Shown: piece by piece, positions 1 to 13,653 of the stretch
How positions within the stretch are numbered: position 1 is the first letter of the stretch
Layout of the letters: every line of letters begins with the position of its first letter
DNA from: Phoenix dactylifera
Lineage: Eukaryota; Streptophyta; Magnoliopsida; Arecales; Arecaceae
Length of the DNA: 64,000 nucleotides
NCBI RefSeq assembly: GCF_009389715.1
Contig: NC_052404.1
Coordinates: 9,446,745 to 9,510,744 of the forward strand
Direction: 5' to 3'
Notes under the pieces: generated by a model
Seen by the model: only the letters and a program-made list of their open reading frames with translations
Database searches by the model: none
What the model was told of the DNA's origin: nothing
Position numbers and translations under genes: made by a program

Positions 1-395
1 TAAAGGGTGGGATGGTTTGCAAGTTGTGTTGCAAGTTGGTAAGGCTGCCTTTAATAGATCCCCGTGGCCTCTTATTTATCATCGAACCCTCTCTACCTCC
101 CACCACCCCTCTCTTCCTCCCACCCGTTTTCTCACCAGACCCTTCTATCTTCCTCCTCCTCTTCTTCGTGGGTCGCTTTCCGAGCCTTTTCTTCAAATTG
201 ACCACACAGTGATTCACCACCAAAAATATTCTTGGCTAACACCAGCCCCTAATTCAGCCTTCGCTCACAAAGTTTGGCAGCAGACACGCCTGAAGGCGCC
301 AGCGAGAGAGGATAGATCCCAGAATCCTAAAAAAGGGGCTGAGGGGGTCAAGTATTATGAGGGAAAATAAAAAATAAAAAAAAGCCAAATTGTAT

Positions 396-955
396 GTACC
401 AATATGGCCATGCACCACACCAATTATTCTATCTCCTTCCTGTGAGACGAGTGCATTATAAATGAAGTCCATAAGAAAGAGATGGGATGATTGGTAGGAT
501 GCATGGCCACATGGTACCTGTAGTGTAGGATATAATTTCCTCATCTAGACCTTGATACAGGCTTCTAGGCGAATCGAAACTTTTTCTCAAAACCAAGACT
601 TCTTCTGGAGATAAATTGGAGCTGAAAATACTAGGCTTTTTAAAATTGAAATCTGGATTTCTTATCTAAGCAAATTATATCATAAACAGCATGCATTAAT
701 ATGGCCATGCGCCATACCAATTATTTCATCTCTTTCCTGTCAGCCAATCACCAAGATAAGCGCATTATAAATGAGATTCATAGAAAGGAGATGAGATGAT
801 TGGTATGGTGCATGACCATATGGTGCCGGGCATAATTTATCCACCTAGGCTTTGATATAGGCTCCTGGGTGAATTTAAATTTTTTCTTGGAATCAGGTTC
901 CTTCTGGGGATAAATAGGGGCTAAAAATAGTAGGCTTTTCATGATTGTAAATAAG
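396..955. repeat. Duplicated unit with a long imperfect hairpin
   Basis: Two diverged direct copies of a unit of about 255 bp lie at about 396-650 and 695-955. Each copy begins with a long inverted repeat. In copy 1, bases about 397-441 pair with about 474-518, sharing the core ATGGCCATGCA and CCAAT-ATT-ATCT blocks. In copy 2, about 697-739 pair with about 783-827. The non-hairpin parts also match (531-642 with 829-938, both ending near an AGGCTTTT block). I see no coding potential. It could be a foldback or MITE-like element, or the remnant of a locus that produces hairpin small RNA. Confidence 0.7.
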
Positions 956-3033
956 TATCCTGCTTCGAGCTTGTCAAGAATACATGGTTAGACCAAACCA
1001 CTACTTGCATAGACCTTCTACGCTCTCTGTTCTTCTTCTTCCCTCCGAGAATTGAAGAGCTTATTTTGAGAAAGAAAGATTTTATTTGTCAATCTCTTCT
1101 CAGTGTCATGGTATATGGCAGATAAAACTTGCCATGCTAATAACAATTTATTTTGAAGTGTGAACCTTCAAGGTCCTAGATCAAACAATTTTTAGGTTGT
1201 ACCGTTTGTAAACAACGGCAGACGCTCAACTGCATTCTTATCAAATCCATGAACAAACTGCTAGTTGTAGTTGAATTATAGATTAAAAAATTTCCCACCT
1301 AGCATCAGAGGACAGAATAACATGCAGTTGGTTGCAGGATAGATCAAAATCTAACAGACGTATGGTGGCTCCACTTGATCTTATCTTGTTTCTACTTAAG
1401 TCCAAGCGTATCTAAAGAAAAGATTGGAAATGATTAAGTTATGGTCCTCGCCTTCGATCTGTTTGGATTCTCTATTCCACCCTCCTGGTCAAGCTTGGTG
1501 CCCAGCCTTGGAAGGCATAAGCCAATGTTGAGGACCACCAAGTGATGGACAACTACAACTGGGGATCTGCAACAAGTTTCGAGGAAGTTGTCCCAAATCA
1601 TATCTACCAGTAAAGATGCACGAAAAGACCTCTTCTCCCACAAGATACGGCAACTTGATCTCTTTTTGCCGTGTTGGAAAAACATGCAGCAAATTAAAAT
1701 CTATTTACAAACTTCCTTCAGCCACAGGCCTTGAAAGATATACGATGAGTAACATATATAAAGTTGCATACAATGCTTTGGTGGAGCTCCTTACGGCCCC
1801 CTCTTTTTGTGCTTTTTTTTCTGGCGAAGAAGCCCCTTCACTTTTGATGTTCCCAAAATAAAGTTAGTGCTCCAAACCAGAATAAGATATCACATAGTGG
1901 TTTGTCACTAACTGTAAATTTACAATAGCTAATGGGTTCAAAGCTCCTTTCCCAGAGAGAAGGATAGTTAAACAGTGGTGCTTAAACTTTAAACAATTAA
2001 GCTGCTTTAATCTTTTAGGCCCAAAAGCACTAAGCTACGTGCATTATTTATTTATTTTTCACTCTAAAACCACTGTCTAGCCAAAAAGATATCTTCCATC
2101 CTAAGGATATTAAAGAGCATTGAGCTAAAACTCTTTGGGAAGCTTGTAACAAAAAGGGAATCACAGTTAGATGGAGTCTGAGTATCATAGAGAATTGATG
2201 ATCATGCAAGGAACGCTCAACAACTTTTTACAACAGTCAGAAATATCGAACTTCATAAAGAAAACAAATAACTTCGTACCCCTTGGATTGCAAATAAAGA
2301 GGATCTGGAGCATCAAAACAGCATCTCGTTTAATTCGAAAGCACTCGTCCCACAATGAGCGTTATCTCCTCGGACGCCGGATCATGTCGGAAGGGCCGGA
2401 GCTCGGAGATTTAGTGGAAAAGCCTAGGGTAGCCCCTTCTGATATTAATTTTATCAGACATAGGATAGGATGGTATATGATGCCCGACATTTCTGGTCCA
2501 AGCGATATCAAACCTGTGGGATCAAATGAAGAAGAGGCCAGGCCGGCTGGGCTATAGTGGATTGGGCTTTGCTCTCCTCACCCAACACAGTTGGCCGGCT
2601 GCCTTCGACCGAAGTTTGTGCTCCACTACCTTGGATCAAAAGGTGTCGCAAACTGTAGAAGACCGTTGAAGCGCTTCTTTCACTCTCCCTAAAAAATTTT
2701 TTTTTTCGTAAATACCTTCAACAAATTCAAATTTACATAAATACTCCCTTCAAATTTATGTTTATTTCTATATATCCATTAAAACACTGTTTTTACAGAA
2801 ATATTCCTAACATAACAGTCCTCCATTAATAAAAACCACATTTATTTTAATTAAAAATAAAATAAAACTTTGAAATTATTTTTTGTTATCCTCCATTTTG
2901 CACATCTACTTATTAAAAATATTTTAATCATTTTAATTTCAAATCATTAATTTTTTAACAATATTAGATGATATATATATATATATGTAAAAATAAAAAT
3001 AAAAAATAAAATAACAAAATAAATATTTTATGA

Positions 3034-3035
<2 letters not shown>

Positions 3036-3097
<62 letters not shown>
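3036..3097. repeat. (TA)n microsatellite
   Basis: An almost pure TA dinucleotide run of about 60 bp, preceded by a shorter TA run near 2972-2987. It lies just beyond the 3' end of GET4 and is probably length-variable. Confidence 0.95.
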
Positions 3098-3099
<2 letters not shown>

Positions 3100-3560
3100 A
3101 TTTTGAAGAGCAATAAACCGTTTGGTCTCAGCAGCTCCCACATTCAGGTCAGATCTGTTTATCATATATTCTCAACAAGCAACTCAACAATAGTTTCACG
3201 AACCAATATCCCTCTACAAATGCAAACCAAACAAATTTCAGCGTACCAAATTTGGGGAGCATAATTGATTGCAACATGCCTGATTATTTCATGAATGGAT
3301 AATTTTATTACAAATGCTGAAGTTATATTTAGACCTAGTTCACGATCAACAGAAGATAATAACAGTCAAATCTGCCTCTGAGCTGCTGTCCAGAGGATAT
3401 CCCCGCTATGATGCTTGTTAGGAGAAGACTGACTTCACTGATAGCTTGCGCAATTACTGTGTCGTCATTTCTAGACTGACTTCGCTCCAGAAAACTTCAA
3501 GCTTTGTGTCCAAGCTCGAGTCTTGAGGGTGGATAAGAATACGATTCTTTGCACTGCTCG

Positions 3561-6500
3561 TCACATCATCTGCCAAAAAAGATGTAATTCTAGCTCATGT
3601 ATCGGTGGGGAATGTAAATATTATCAGTGGCCTTCACAAATTTGCTCTTATCTTGCCAACTACAACCTTCAGCTGGTGGTCATACTGCTTTCAAACCTCA
3701 CATAATACTGAATATCATGAGTGCAAATCAATAGGACAGAATGAAACCTACAATTGTCTTCAAGATAGATAATCATGAATGCAAGTTTAAAACCTATAAT
3801 TGTCTTAATTAGTTTTATCAGACCTGAGAACCCCGACAGAAAAACAAAAAATTCGCAGTGATATTAAAGTAGGGTTTTCTTTTTTATTTCTCCAATGGAA
3901 AATGCTGAAAATGAGATTCAAGCAGCTAAAACATGTACAAATTGGTGGTTTTAGCATCAACAGTTGAAACTGGCAGTATTTCCAATCCATTCATGATGCT
4001 TTATCACATCCACTTGGATGGTTTTTTTGTAGCTTACACATCTTAGTTTCTTAAATTCTATTCCAGTTTTGTTTACTCACTTATTAAAGTAAAAACCTCA
4101 AACTTAAAACATAAAACTTAGACATCTGTTATAAATGTTTAGACTTTAGATAACTTTGCTTATTCAACATTAGAGGCTTCTTGTCAAACTATTGCATAAT
4201 ATAATATATGATCATGATGCCTCGCCTCTGCTACATACTGCCTCGGCATGTGAAACATTGGATTTCATAAAGGCCACTAAATGCTGCTGATGCAGCACTT
4301 AAATTCAAAGGATGAAAAATATATACGGAATAAAGTTGTTTCCATCCTCGCATTGGATGAAGAGACAATTTCAATTAAAAAGGAAAGGCATTGTCCAGAG
4401 GCCTTTACTACCAAAGTTATAAATTTTGTCTTTAATTCAAATAATTGGGATTTAAAAAATTAAGATTTTATTTTAGGATTTGTTTGGTAGCAAAAAGGGC
4501 ACCACAAAGGAAGAAGATCATGATATTTACAAATTCTACTTTTATTTATAAATTTTGAGTTCCATGTTTCTTGGAATATTTTATATGCTTCTAATACATT
4601 AAACATGGCACTGTAGAGATCTTTTACAAAATTATGAAAGGCACCGTAGCGATCTTATGGTAAACAATAGTGCTCTTCAGAATATGCACTTCACATGTCA
4701 GAGCCTTTTCAATAAAAACAATCAGTATAGCATCTACAACTAAAATGGCAACCATACCTACCTTGAAAAGATCGCTAAATATGCCTTGTAGGCCACTTCT
4801 GCGCCGCACTCCATAAAACTTCTCTGCAATTTCATCTAATAACTGCAAAATTATGAGTTATAACAAATATCATAGTCAGGTAAGTTGAATGAAACACATT
4901 CAATAAAAATATCAGAGTATCTAAAGTTTTACTATAAAAGTTTTTTTTTCCAACAAACACAACAAAAATGACTAGATAATAAGAGACTCTTTTTGATTAC
5001 GTCAGATGATAATGGGACACATTGTAGATCCTCTGCTTGTAAATTGCTTAGCATGCCATAGTCTTATAGAAACGAAATTTGCCAATAAAGCATTCTCCGC
5101 TAGCTCGAAAGCTATTTGCTTGGCACAACCCAAATTAGACGTGCCATTACAGGAAATGACATTACCATCAAACTTTTCCCATGAAAATTGAGCTATGTAC
5201 CCTATTACGACAAGGACATGACAAAAATTGTCTCCAGGTGAAGGATGGTATTAACATCAATGATCATGTAGAATACTAAACTCAAAAAGTCAATAAAATT
5301 CTCTCATGGAGCCTTCTTAGACTGATCTTGTTTTGGAAAACCATGGATTCTTAACATAAGCCAAACTCTGGAGAGAAAACATACTGAAATAATTAAGGAA
5401 GATACAACAGCTCTCCACTCGAACTAGCAGCCACTGCTAAATGGCTCTCCCAGCTACAGTATATCTTGATCACATGGACATTACACAATGTGGCTTAGAA
5501 ATTTTGAGAACCTTTTCATAGTCTTTCTTGGTAGATTATTGGAACAAGCTCTAGTTCTAATTACAAAGGATCTTATATTGCCCTGTTCCAAGAGGATGAA
5601 ACAGATACAAGTTGCGAGTCATACAAGAGGTTCGAAAACTGATGAGATCTATGAAGTCGACATTGGTTGAGACATCATTACCATTTAAAAATTAATCTGA
5701 AACAGATGCCAAACATAACACCTCACAAGATCAACGATAAATTTCAATGATTTCAGTCCTCCAAACGCATCCCAGAAGCTGCTAGCACCTAGAATTACCC
5801 TAACAGGCTGTTAGCGATGGTCTTGCCTAATTTTGGAAGATGCCTTGTACCAGCCCAACCTCCTCAGGAGTCTAACAATGCTCTTCCATTCAACTTGTTA
5901 ATCACCTTACTGCATTTTCAATGACCAGATATTCTACAATCCTTCTATCTAGAAGTGATGATTTTCAATCCCCCCCCCCCTAACTCAAATTAGAAGGCAA
6001 GAAGCAAAATTGTATTTGGTTACTGCAGTAAGACCAACGGACATTAGTGAAGGTGGTGGCTCAACCAACAGCCATAGGGAGGTGAAGGATGAGACATGAG
6101 ATCTGATGTCAGGTAGGATGGTGGACAAATGAATGAGGAAAGTGGGGGGCATTTGATGATGAAAAAAGAAAAAAACTTCAAAGATGCTATAATCTTATTA
6201 ACTTCACTGCACTTATGTTTTGGAATCATGAATTGATAGAAAGACATGGTTCTGCAGACCAAGCTTCCTTTTTGTAATCCAGATTTAGCACAAATCATGA
6301 ATGCAGACACGCACTTGCACAATATTCAGACTCATGCCTAAGGATCCCATCATTAATAATTTTTTAATATATTATATATACAGGAAAAAAGGATCAATAT
6401 TCCCATAATACAAATCCCCATTCTACTTTTAGTGGCACTTGTACAAGTGATAAAATGATGAAAAAAAACAGGAAGGAAGACTATATAATAATATCCCAGC

Positions 6501-9500
6501 AGCCTAATAAACCAGAAATTAGATGCTTTAAACCAACAATAGTTCTTCTATTGAGAAAAGAAAAAAAAAAATACCTCATCAAATAAAGGTTCCCGGTCAA
6601 TACTTGACTTGTACTTCTGCCTTAATATCTTAAGAAGTGGAAAAGCATCCCTTTCCAGCCTGCTTAACACGAAATCAAATACAAATATCAGTATTGTTTG
6701 TTCTCTACCAAAGCATCACACATACATAGATAAATAAAAGGGCATCCAAGTGCACAAGGCTCCTGCCACTGCGGGGTCTGAGGAGGGTCAAATGTATGCA
6801 GCCTTAACCCAGCATGCCGAGAGACTGTTTCCATGTTTTGGACCCATCATGGCCAAACTCCTGAAAAATCGACATGGACTGCATGCAATGTAAAAAACCT
6901 AAAGCCAAGAATCATGTGTTTTAGAAATCATTGATCTGTATACCAAGCGGAGACAAAAAAAACACATGATTTTTGGTTTCTAGATATTTTGGATGTTGAA
7001 GATCACGATGAATGGAATATATACAAAATTAATAACATCGTTGATTCTGCACTAATCTGATTGAAGCTTCAACCCTGCAACAAGTACTCTCTCTATCTCT
7101 CTCTATACACACACATACATACACATATTCATAACCTATATCTAAAAGTGGTAAGGTTCATCCTACATATTGTTTCATCCTAACCGCCATTTTGTCCCAC
7201 CGAGCCTAAAACATTAATTCGAATGACTGGGTCTGATATTAGTGGTGATTGGACTTTATTGGTTTCCATAGGTTTTTGGTGTGGGTTGAGTCAATTTGTT
7301 CAGACACCATCATTTAACTCCCAACAACCATGATGGAAAGGTGCTTAAAGACAAGTACTGATGGAGGACACAAGGCCATCATTGACTTTAGACAAGTCTC
7401 AAGCATCGTGCCAAGGGATGCTAGAGCAGAAGCTATGATGTTGCTATCCATTGGGAGGGCCGCCGAGCCATGTTGAACAGGTTTTTCTCCCCCCTCTCCC
7501 CTCTTTGTTTTAAATGTGCCTCTTTTCCATCTTAAAGTTGGATCCTAATATGTGGATAACTGGACTCCTTGGCCGATGATAGCTAAGGATATGGGATTCA
7601 TCTTTGGTGTCAGTTTTTCATTGTATTGGAAGTCCAGAGTAATGCTATGGGATTGTCTTTGTTATGTTTACCAATATGTTTGCGTGAGATTCCAGTTTCT
7701 TCTTTTACTTCCCCTTCTTATTTATTATCTATAATATATAATACCCTGTGGGTGGTCAAAAGGTTAATCTATTCCCGTCTAAACCTTCTGTGATCTTGCT
7801 TGCCTAACCGTTTGAATTTATATATTTGGAACTAGAATGGCTCAGAAGAACAACTAATCTTCGATGATTTTGAGGAACTGCTGGCTGTATAATATCCAAT
7901 ATATTTTAAAGTATCTTTATTCAAAGGGAGTGTTACAATCCTTAAATTCAAGGCAACAAAGCAAGTAAATAGGTTAAATCTTCAACCAACTCTTATGTCA
8001 ACCTTTAATTCTCATTAAACCTTTCTAGTGGTTTTCATTACAATTGTTCTTCATTCCTTCTTGAATGAAGATGGAAAGCTAATATTGCCGTGTATAACAC
8101 TTAATCTATTCTTTCTTTTCAAAAAATAAGTCTTAATCATATCTTAAAGTTGTGTAATGTTCATGTTTGCCTAGCTTTAATGCTTCTAGCTTGAGGATAC
8201 TTCTTGCAGTGTTTTGTGAGATATGTAGACATGCTCCAGTTCACCTAGAGCCTTAATGAATAACATGTTCATAGTTTTCTATATTTTTCTAATAAACTCA
8301 AAGTTTCATGGTTGTTATTTGAAATGAATGTTATAGAACATGTGAATGCGTCTTTCTGACAAAAAAATAAATATAAGAAACTCAGGTTGTTAACATGTGG
8401 ATGGAACACCTTGGTAACTTATTTTTTCCATATTATTTTCATGTTATTAAATGTACCCATGGTTTCCTTGCAAGCCAATCTCAAGCGTATTAAAGTTGCA
8501 GTCAATTCTTTATATGCATTTCAAAACTCTGTTGAGAAAATGATAATTAAATATCCTGCTAGATGCTCGTGTGTTGTTTGGAAAGTATATTGTTTTTGCC
8601 CACAAGAATTCTAGCAGGTTGGTCTATAACACTCGTACTTCCTTCTTCAGATGGAAATTAGAGAGGGGGCAACTTGCTTTTGTTTTAGTTGTAGTTTAGC
8701 TTTCAGTCATCCTTGTATATCGTGGTATTTCAAATTGTAGTATTCCTAAAGGAAAAACACTTTTTAAAGGCCAAGTAATAGAATCAACAATTATTACATT
8801 ACTATAAAAGCAAAGCCAAGATCAACGACTCTTCCTTGATAATCCCACAGCTCTAACCATCTTCTCTATTTATTTGTTCTTTTCTCTATTGTTGACTTTG
8901 CAATGTTCAAAATTTTTATTAGAACTGACGGTTATCTTATGCTGGATTCTATCAAATTTTACCATAGTGCAGAGATAGATTGGAATTGTAGATTTTACAA
9001 ATGGAGTTGGAAAAAGTAGTTCATCGTCTATTTAAAATTAAGCTAATGTGTTTCGGCTCACATTGTAGCCCAGCTTTCTCTTTTACTTAGGATTATTACA
9101 TTGTCATCAAACTATTGAAGAAGAGTTGCAAAACCCATTTGTGAGCATTATTCTCTCGTTCTAGCGACTAGCACATGCGGTGCACGTGCTCAACAAACTA
9201 GTATATTATATGGGTAGTTAGTGTTTTATGGTCCATAAGGAAAAATTTTGTATGTGTATAGACATATCAACAACTGCATGAAATTTTGCATCCATCCATA
9301 CATCTGGTATCATTTTGACAATATAGCAATTCTTCAAGGTTTCTTAGGTTTCAAAACTTGAGGCAGAAACTACAGAAGCCACAGAATATAGTGGTTGAGA
9401 AACAACAAGTCCATGGGTGAAGGACAATACTCTTGCCACGAAGTCTATCATTGATGTATCAACACTAGTTTACAAAAGACTTCTTTCACTTGAAAATTTG

Positions 9501-12500
9501 TTTCATTTATTCAATACTACAACTAGATCTACTAAAACTTGTCTGGAAATTGTTTTAGATCATATTATGGCATACATAATCTAGCTTTATATGAAAGAAT
9601 GCCTAATAAGATTTAGCACTTAAATTTGCACTTATCATGTTTTTATTGATATACTACCTCTTTCTCTTTCATTGTTTTTAACAAATTCTCAATTCCATAG
9701 ATTGAAAGTACGCCATTCCAGTCAATTTAGAGATGGATCTATTCACAGTTCCACTTTATGTAAAGTGCACATAAGCTAAAGGAACCCAGAGTAGTCTGCA
9801 ATTCTATTGGCTTCTCCTTTCTTCTTTTCTTTCTCTAAATTCAATGTCATCTATTTACAAATAGTAGTTAGTATATGCATATGTAATGAAGTTGTCCTAG
9901 ATCATGCTCTCTTGAACACATCATATGAAAGAGTTATTCGTAGCTTAACAATGCCTAGATTTCATTCTTTCTTATATGAAGAGATATATGTTTCTTCAAA
10001 GTTTACTATTTTAAATTTAAAAAAAAAAGAAATGGAGAAAAATCATTTAGTTGCTCTAACAAACTCCAGACTTTCATTTTTGATATTGCAAGCTATGCAT
10101 GGTACTGCCAACAGGCCTTCAGATATCCTTAAAAATGATCAAGCAGAAACGGGAAACAAAGAAGACTTACGTCCGTAGAAGATACTCGATAAATTGGGTC
10201 AAATCTGAGCAGGGGAAATCAAGCTGCTTGGATTCCAGTTGCTTTTTAAGCTCATCCATGAGGTAATTGGCATCTCTCAGGTTCCCTTGTGATAGGTACC
10301 TATCAAGAAAATGATGATAACACAATCTTGGCATATGACAGTTCAACTTAAGTTATTGACACATATGCCTAACCAATGTTCCAGCAAGGCCCATTTTCCC
10401 TTGTTTGCAAGTTATGTTGTACATCTGCTTTGTTATAAGATCTTTTTCCTAAATTTCTTGAACAGCCAATGTAATCAAGTATGGCATGATACTTGGAAGC
10501 AACCAGGATATATTTGCTCAAGGTAACACTGGCATTAGATTGTGTTACATAGGTGCATGACATCACTAATCATGGAGAAGTATCGAATATCAAGCAAACT
10601 TACAGGAGGACTGCACGTGCAATTGCTGCATCATCTTCCCCAGGATAGCACTATTCACAAAAACAAAAGTTCAGTTACTTAAAACGGCCTAGACAATTGT
10701 TATAACAGGGAATAGAAGATTAAAACAAGAGCAAAAGAAGGTAGTTTGAGTTGGATTCATTAGCTATGAAAATGAGACCATGATATTTCATGACCAAGAT
10801 GTCAATGCTGCACACAGACAAATGCTTCTCCAAATGCACATAATCAGACACACATACACACTATACAGAATGAATTTATAGTTCAAATCCTGACCCATTC
10901 AATAAAACAAGATATCATAAATCAAATGGAAAATACCAACAATGAAGGCATAAACAGCCAGATGTATGATGTATAAGAACAAAAATCACCTGACATGCCA
11001 AATGCATCATGCACAACCATGGTTTGTCATTTCATATTTACAGCAGACAAACTCATGTGAATGGATTTCAGAGGAGTTAAAAGGAGCAATTTCAACTAAT
11101 ATCAATAACTTGTTGCCTATGTTTCTTGACTGGCACTAAACATATTACATGCAATTATAATATGGAACTGTAATTCATCATTCTTAGCAGAGCTCAAAAA
11201 AATAAAAAAGATCGAAATTTCTTGTAAGTTTCGGTGGTGGGATGTTTAGACTGAAGAGAACAATGCCTTGGAGTGTTTAGACTGATGAGAAGAGTGCCCA
11301 CAAGTACTTTATCATGTTAGACTGATGAGAACAGTGCCTTGGAGTGATGAAATAAGTAGACGAGATTTAGTGCACCCCAAGTAAAATTGCTTAGGTTAGT
11401 TTATGGAAAAGGTCCAGGCCTTACCGTGCCCATGAAGTTCACTAGGGTGGAAGCAAACTTCTTTGGATCACTTCCATGAACAAAGTGGCTAGAAACTTTT
11501 GTCATGTCCTGTAGTGCAGCATGCAATTTAGAGATAGTAGTCCCAGAAAAAGAACAAGAAGAGGTGTGACAATTTGCCATTAATAAGTTTGAGATATCCA
11601 CAAAATATAATTTGTAATCGTTGATCTTTGTTGAAATGGTAGTCCATATTTCAACATACTGGCTCAGGAGATTCAGAATATAGATATTCCGCCAACATAT
11701 CATGCAATTGAGGAGATCCATTTTTGGGAGCCCCAAACTCAGCCGACCACCTACGAAAAGATAATGACCATTAGTAGTGTAAGTACATGCATAAATTACA
11801 TAAACGCATGCAAAGAAAAACAAGGTTTAGGAAATAAAGATACCAGAATCTATATTGAGCTTAGAAAGTTGGGTAGGAGTAGGAAGAAAACAAAGGGTAT
11901 AGTAAAAAGGCAGACGATGGCAACTTGATATATCTTGCAGACATCATTATTTTATGTAAGCAGATGATATACATATATACATACATACATGCATATATAT
12001 TGTGGGGCATTCCTTTCTGGCTTTTTTTTCTTTTGTTGAGGACTCAATATGCAAAAAGAGATTTGATTATACACGGAGCGGTGACAATAACTATGAAACC
12101 TGGACCTAACCATCGGGAATCAGTTATATCAAATCAGCATTTATAATACAGTTTGAGATTCTTTTTACTAGTTGCCATCACCTCAGCCTCCACCATTCCC
12201 ATTTGGGCTTGTCGCATTAGCAAACTATGCAATCTCAACAATGCAAAATGTAGATTCACTTTAGTGCAAAGATGTGATCAGCTAAATGATATTACAATAA
12301 GGCTTTGCCAGAGCAAAGGAACTATAAATTAGTTTTATGTAGGCAATACAGGTCCCATATGCATGTGTTGCCGCTGAAGAAACCAACTTCCTCTCCACCA
12401 AGACCATTATTATCTCTTTCCTTCATCAAGAATGTTGGTAAAAGTCATTATAAGCCTAGTATTTCAAATAGTACAAAAGTTCATTTCCATGATTTCCCAG

Positions 12501-13608
12501 GGTGATTTGAGAACTATGTTCTTTGAGCCCTCCTTTTAACATGGACAAGGCTCTTAGGAAATAATAAAAACACACACACATAGAAAAATAAAAACCAGGA
12601 TTCCAAAACTTGCTTAGAATAGCATGTAAATGATAAAAAAAAGACCAATGGTATCAGTGTGTCATCTTCAATTGATCAACAGCAATAACAACCAAATTAC
12701 CTAATTGCAGCTTTCAAAAATGATGAGCAACTCTCAACACGTAGTTTTGCCGCCATCAAAGCTTCTGAGAGCTTTTGCATGTCATCATCGTCATCATCTC
12801 CCGAGTTCTGTGGAAGAGGTATCTTTGGGAAACCTTGATAAATCTTCCTGAGATGATCTAAAGAGAACTAGCCAGTCATAATTGCAAATAACTAAAAAGC
12901 CTGGATTAGGCAAAAACTATCCATCTACATAAACAAGTATATGTTCTCAGTTTTAGCACCTAGAATAAACAGGTAATCAGATTCCCCAAAACCCTTGTTA
13001 TCTACAGCATATTGATTCTAAAGGACCCTAGCTCATGAGGCCTTTCCATATATAAATAAAGATAAATCATATCAGTCACAAACATTATGGCAGAAAATCA
13101 CTGGACTCATACGTCAAAGAAAATAGCGCATAACCCAGTGCATTACGCAGCTACAAAATTAACATGTTAAATGCAATACTACCAGTGTTACTATCCACAT
13201 AATTGAAAGCAAAACACATATAAGCTATATTGCACCAGCAGAAAAGAACCTCACCCAGAGTTTCTTCGCTATAGGGTAACTTTCCCTTGGCAAGTGTCTC
13301 CACAAACAACACAGCCAGTTCAGCCCCACAAGTAACCTGCAGCCATGGCAATTGTATAAGACAAAAGTTCCAATTTTCAACGGGAAATTGTGAAAACAAT
13401 ATAAAGCCTATAGTGGCTCAATCGGGCTGAACCATAATTTATTTCTTTCCAATGCGTTATTTCTGGCAACATATTGAAGGCTGCAGCAGATCTCTCATAT
13501 TATCAAGTATTGATGGACTATGCTCAGGAGGACAGGAGACAAAAGGATTTTAAGGTCAAATAAAAACTTATTTCAGGGAAAAAATACTTCAAAAAGTAAT
13601 GTAGAACC

Positions 13609-13653
<45 letters not shown>

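Larger units (their letters stand above)
1..3300. other. Gene-poor flank downstream of GET4
   Basis: No gene could be supported here. The interval holds the duplicated hairpin unit at 0.4-0.95 kb, a GC-richer patch near 2330-2640 that looks like degraded mobile DNA but was not identified, and an AT-rich stretch at about 2690-3100 ending in a TA microsatellite. Open frames of 60-128 codons occur (for example 17-370 and 2171-2557), but none shows a recognisable domain or adjoining splice structure. Confidence 0.5.

Noticed and set aside
12-370. Overlapping frames at the left edge with CT-rich sequence
   Set aside because: The CT-rich texture could be a plant leader, but no conserved protein segment or splice site supports a gene.
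2171-2557. 128-codon plus-strand frame
   Set aside because: The ending (EEEARPAGL) and the GC-rich patch suggest degraded repeat. No family recognised.
9807-10178. 123-codon plus-strand frame
   Set aside because: It runs antisense into a GET4 exon and is low complexity. Chance frame.
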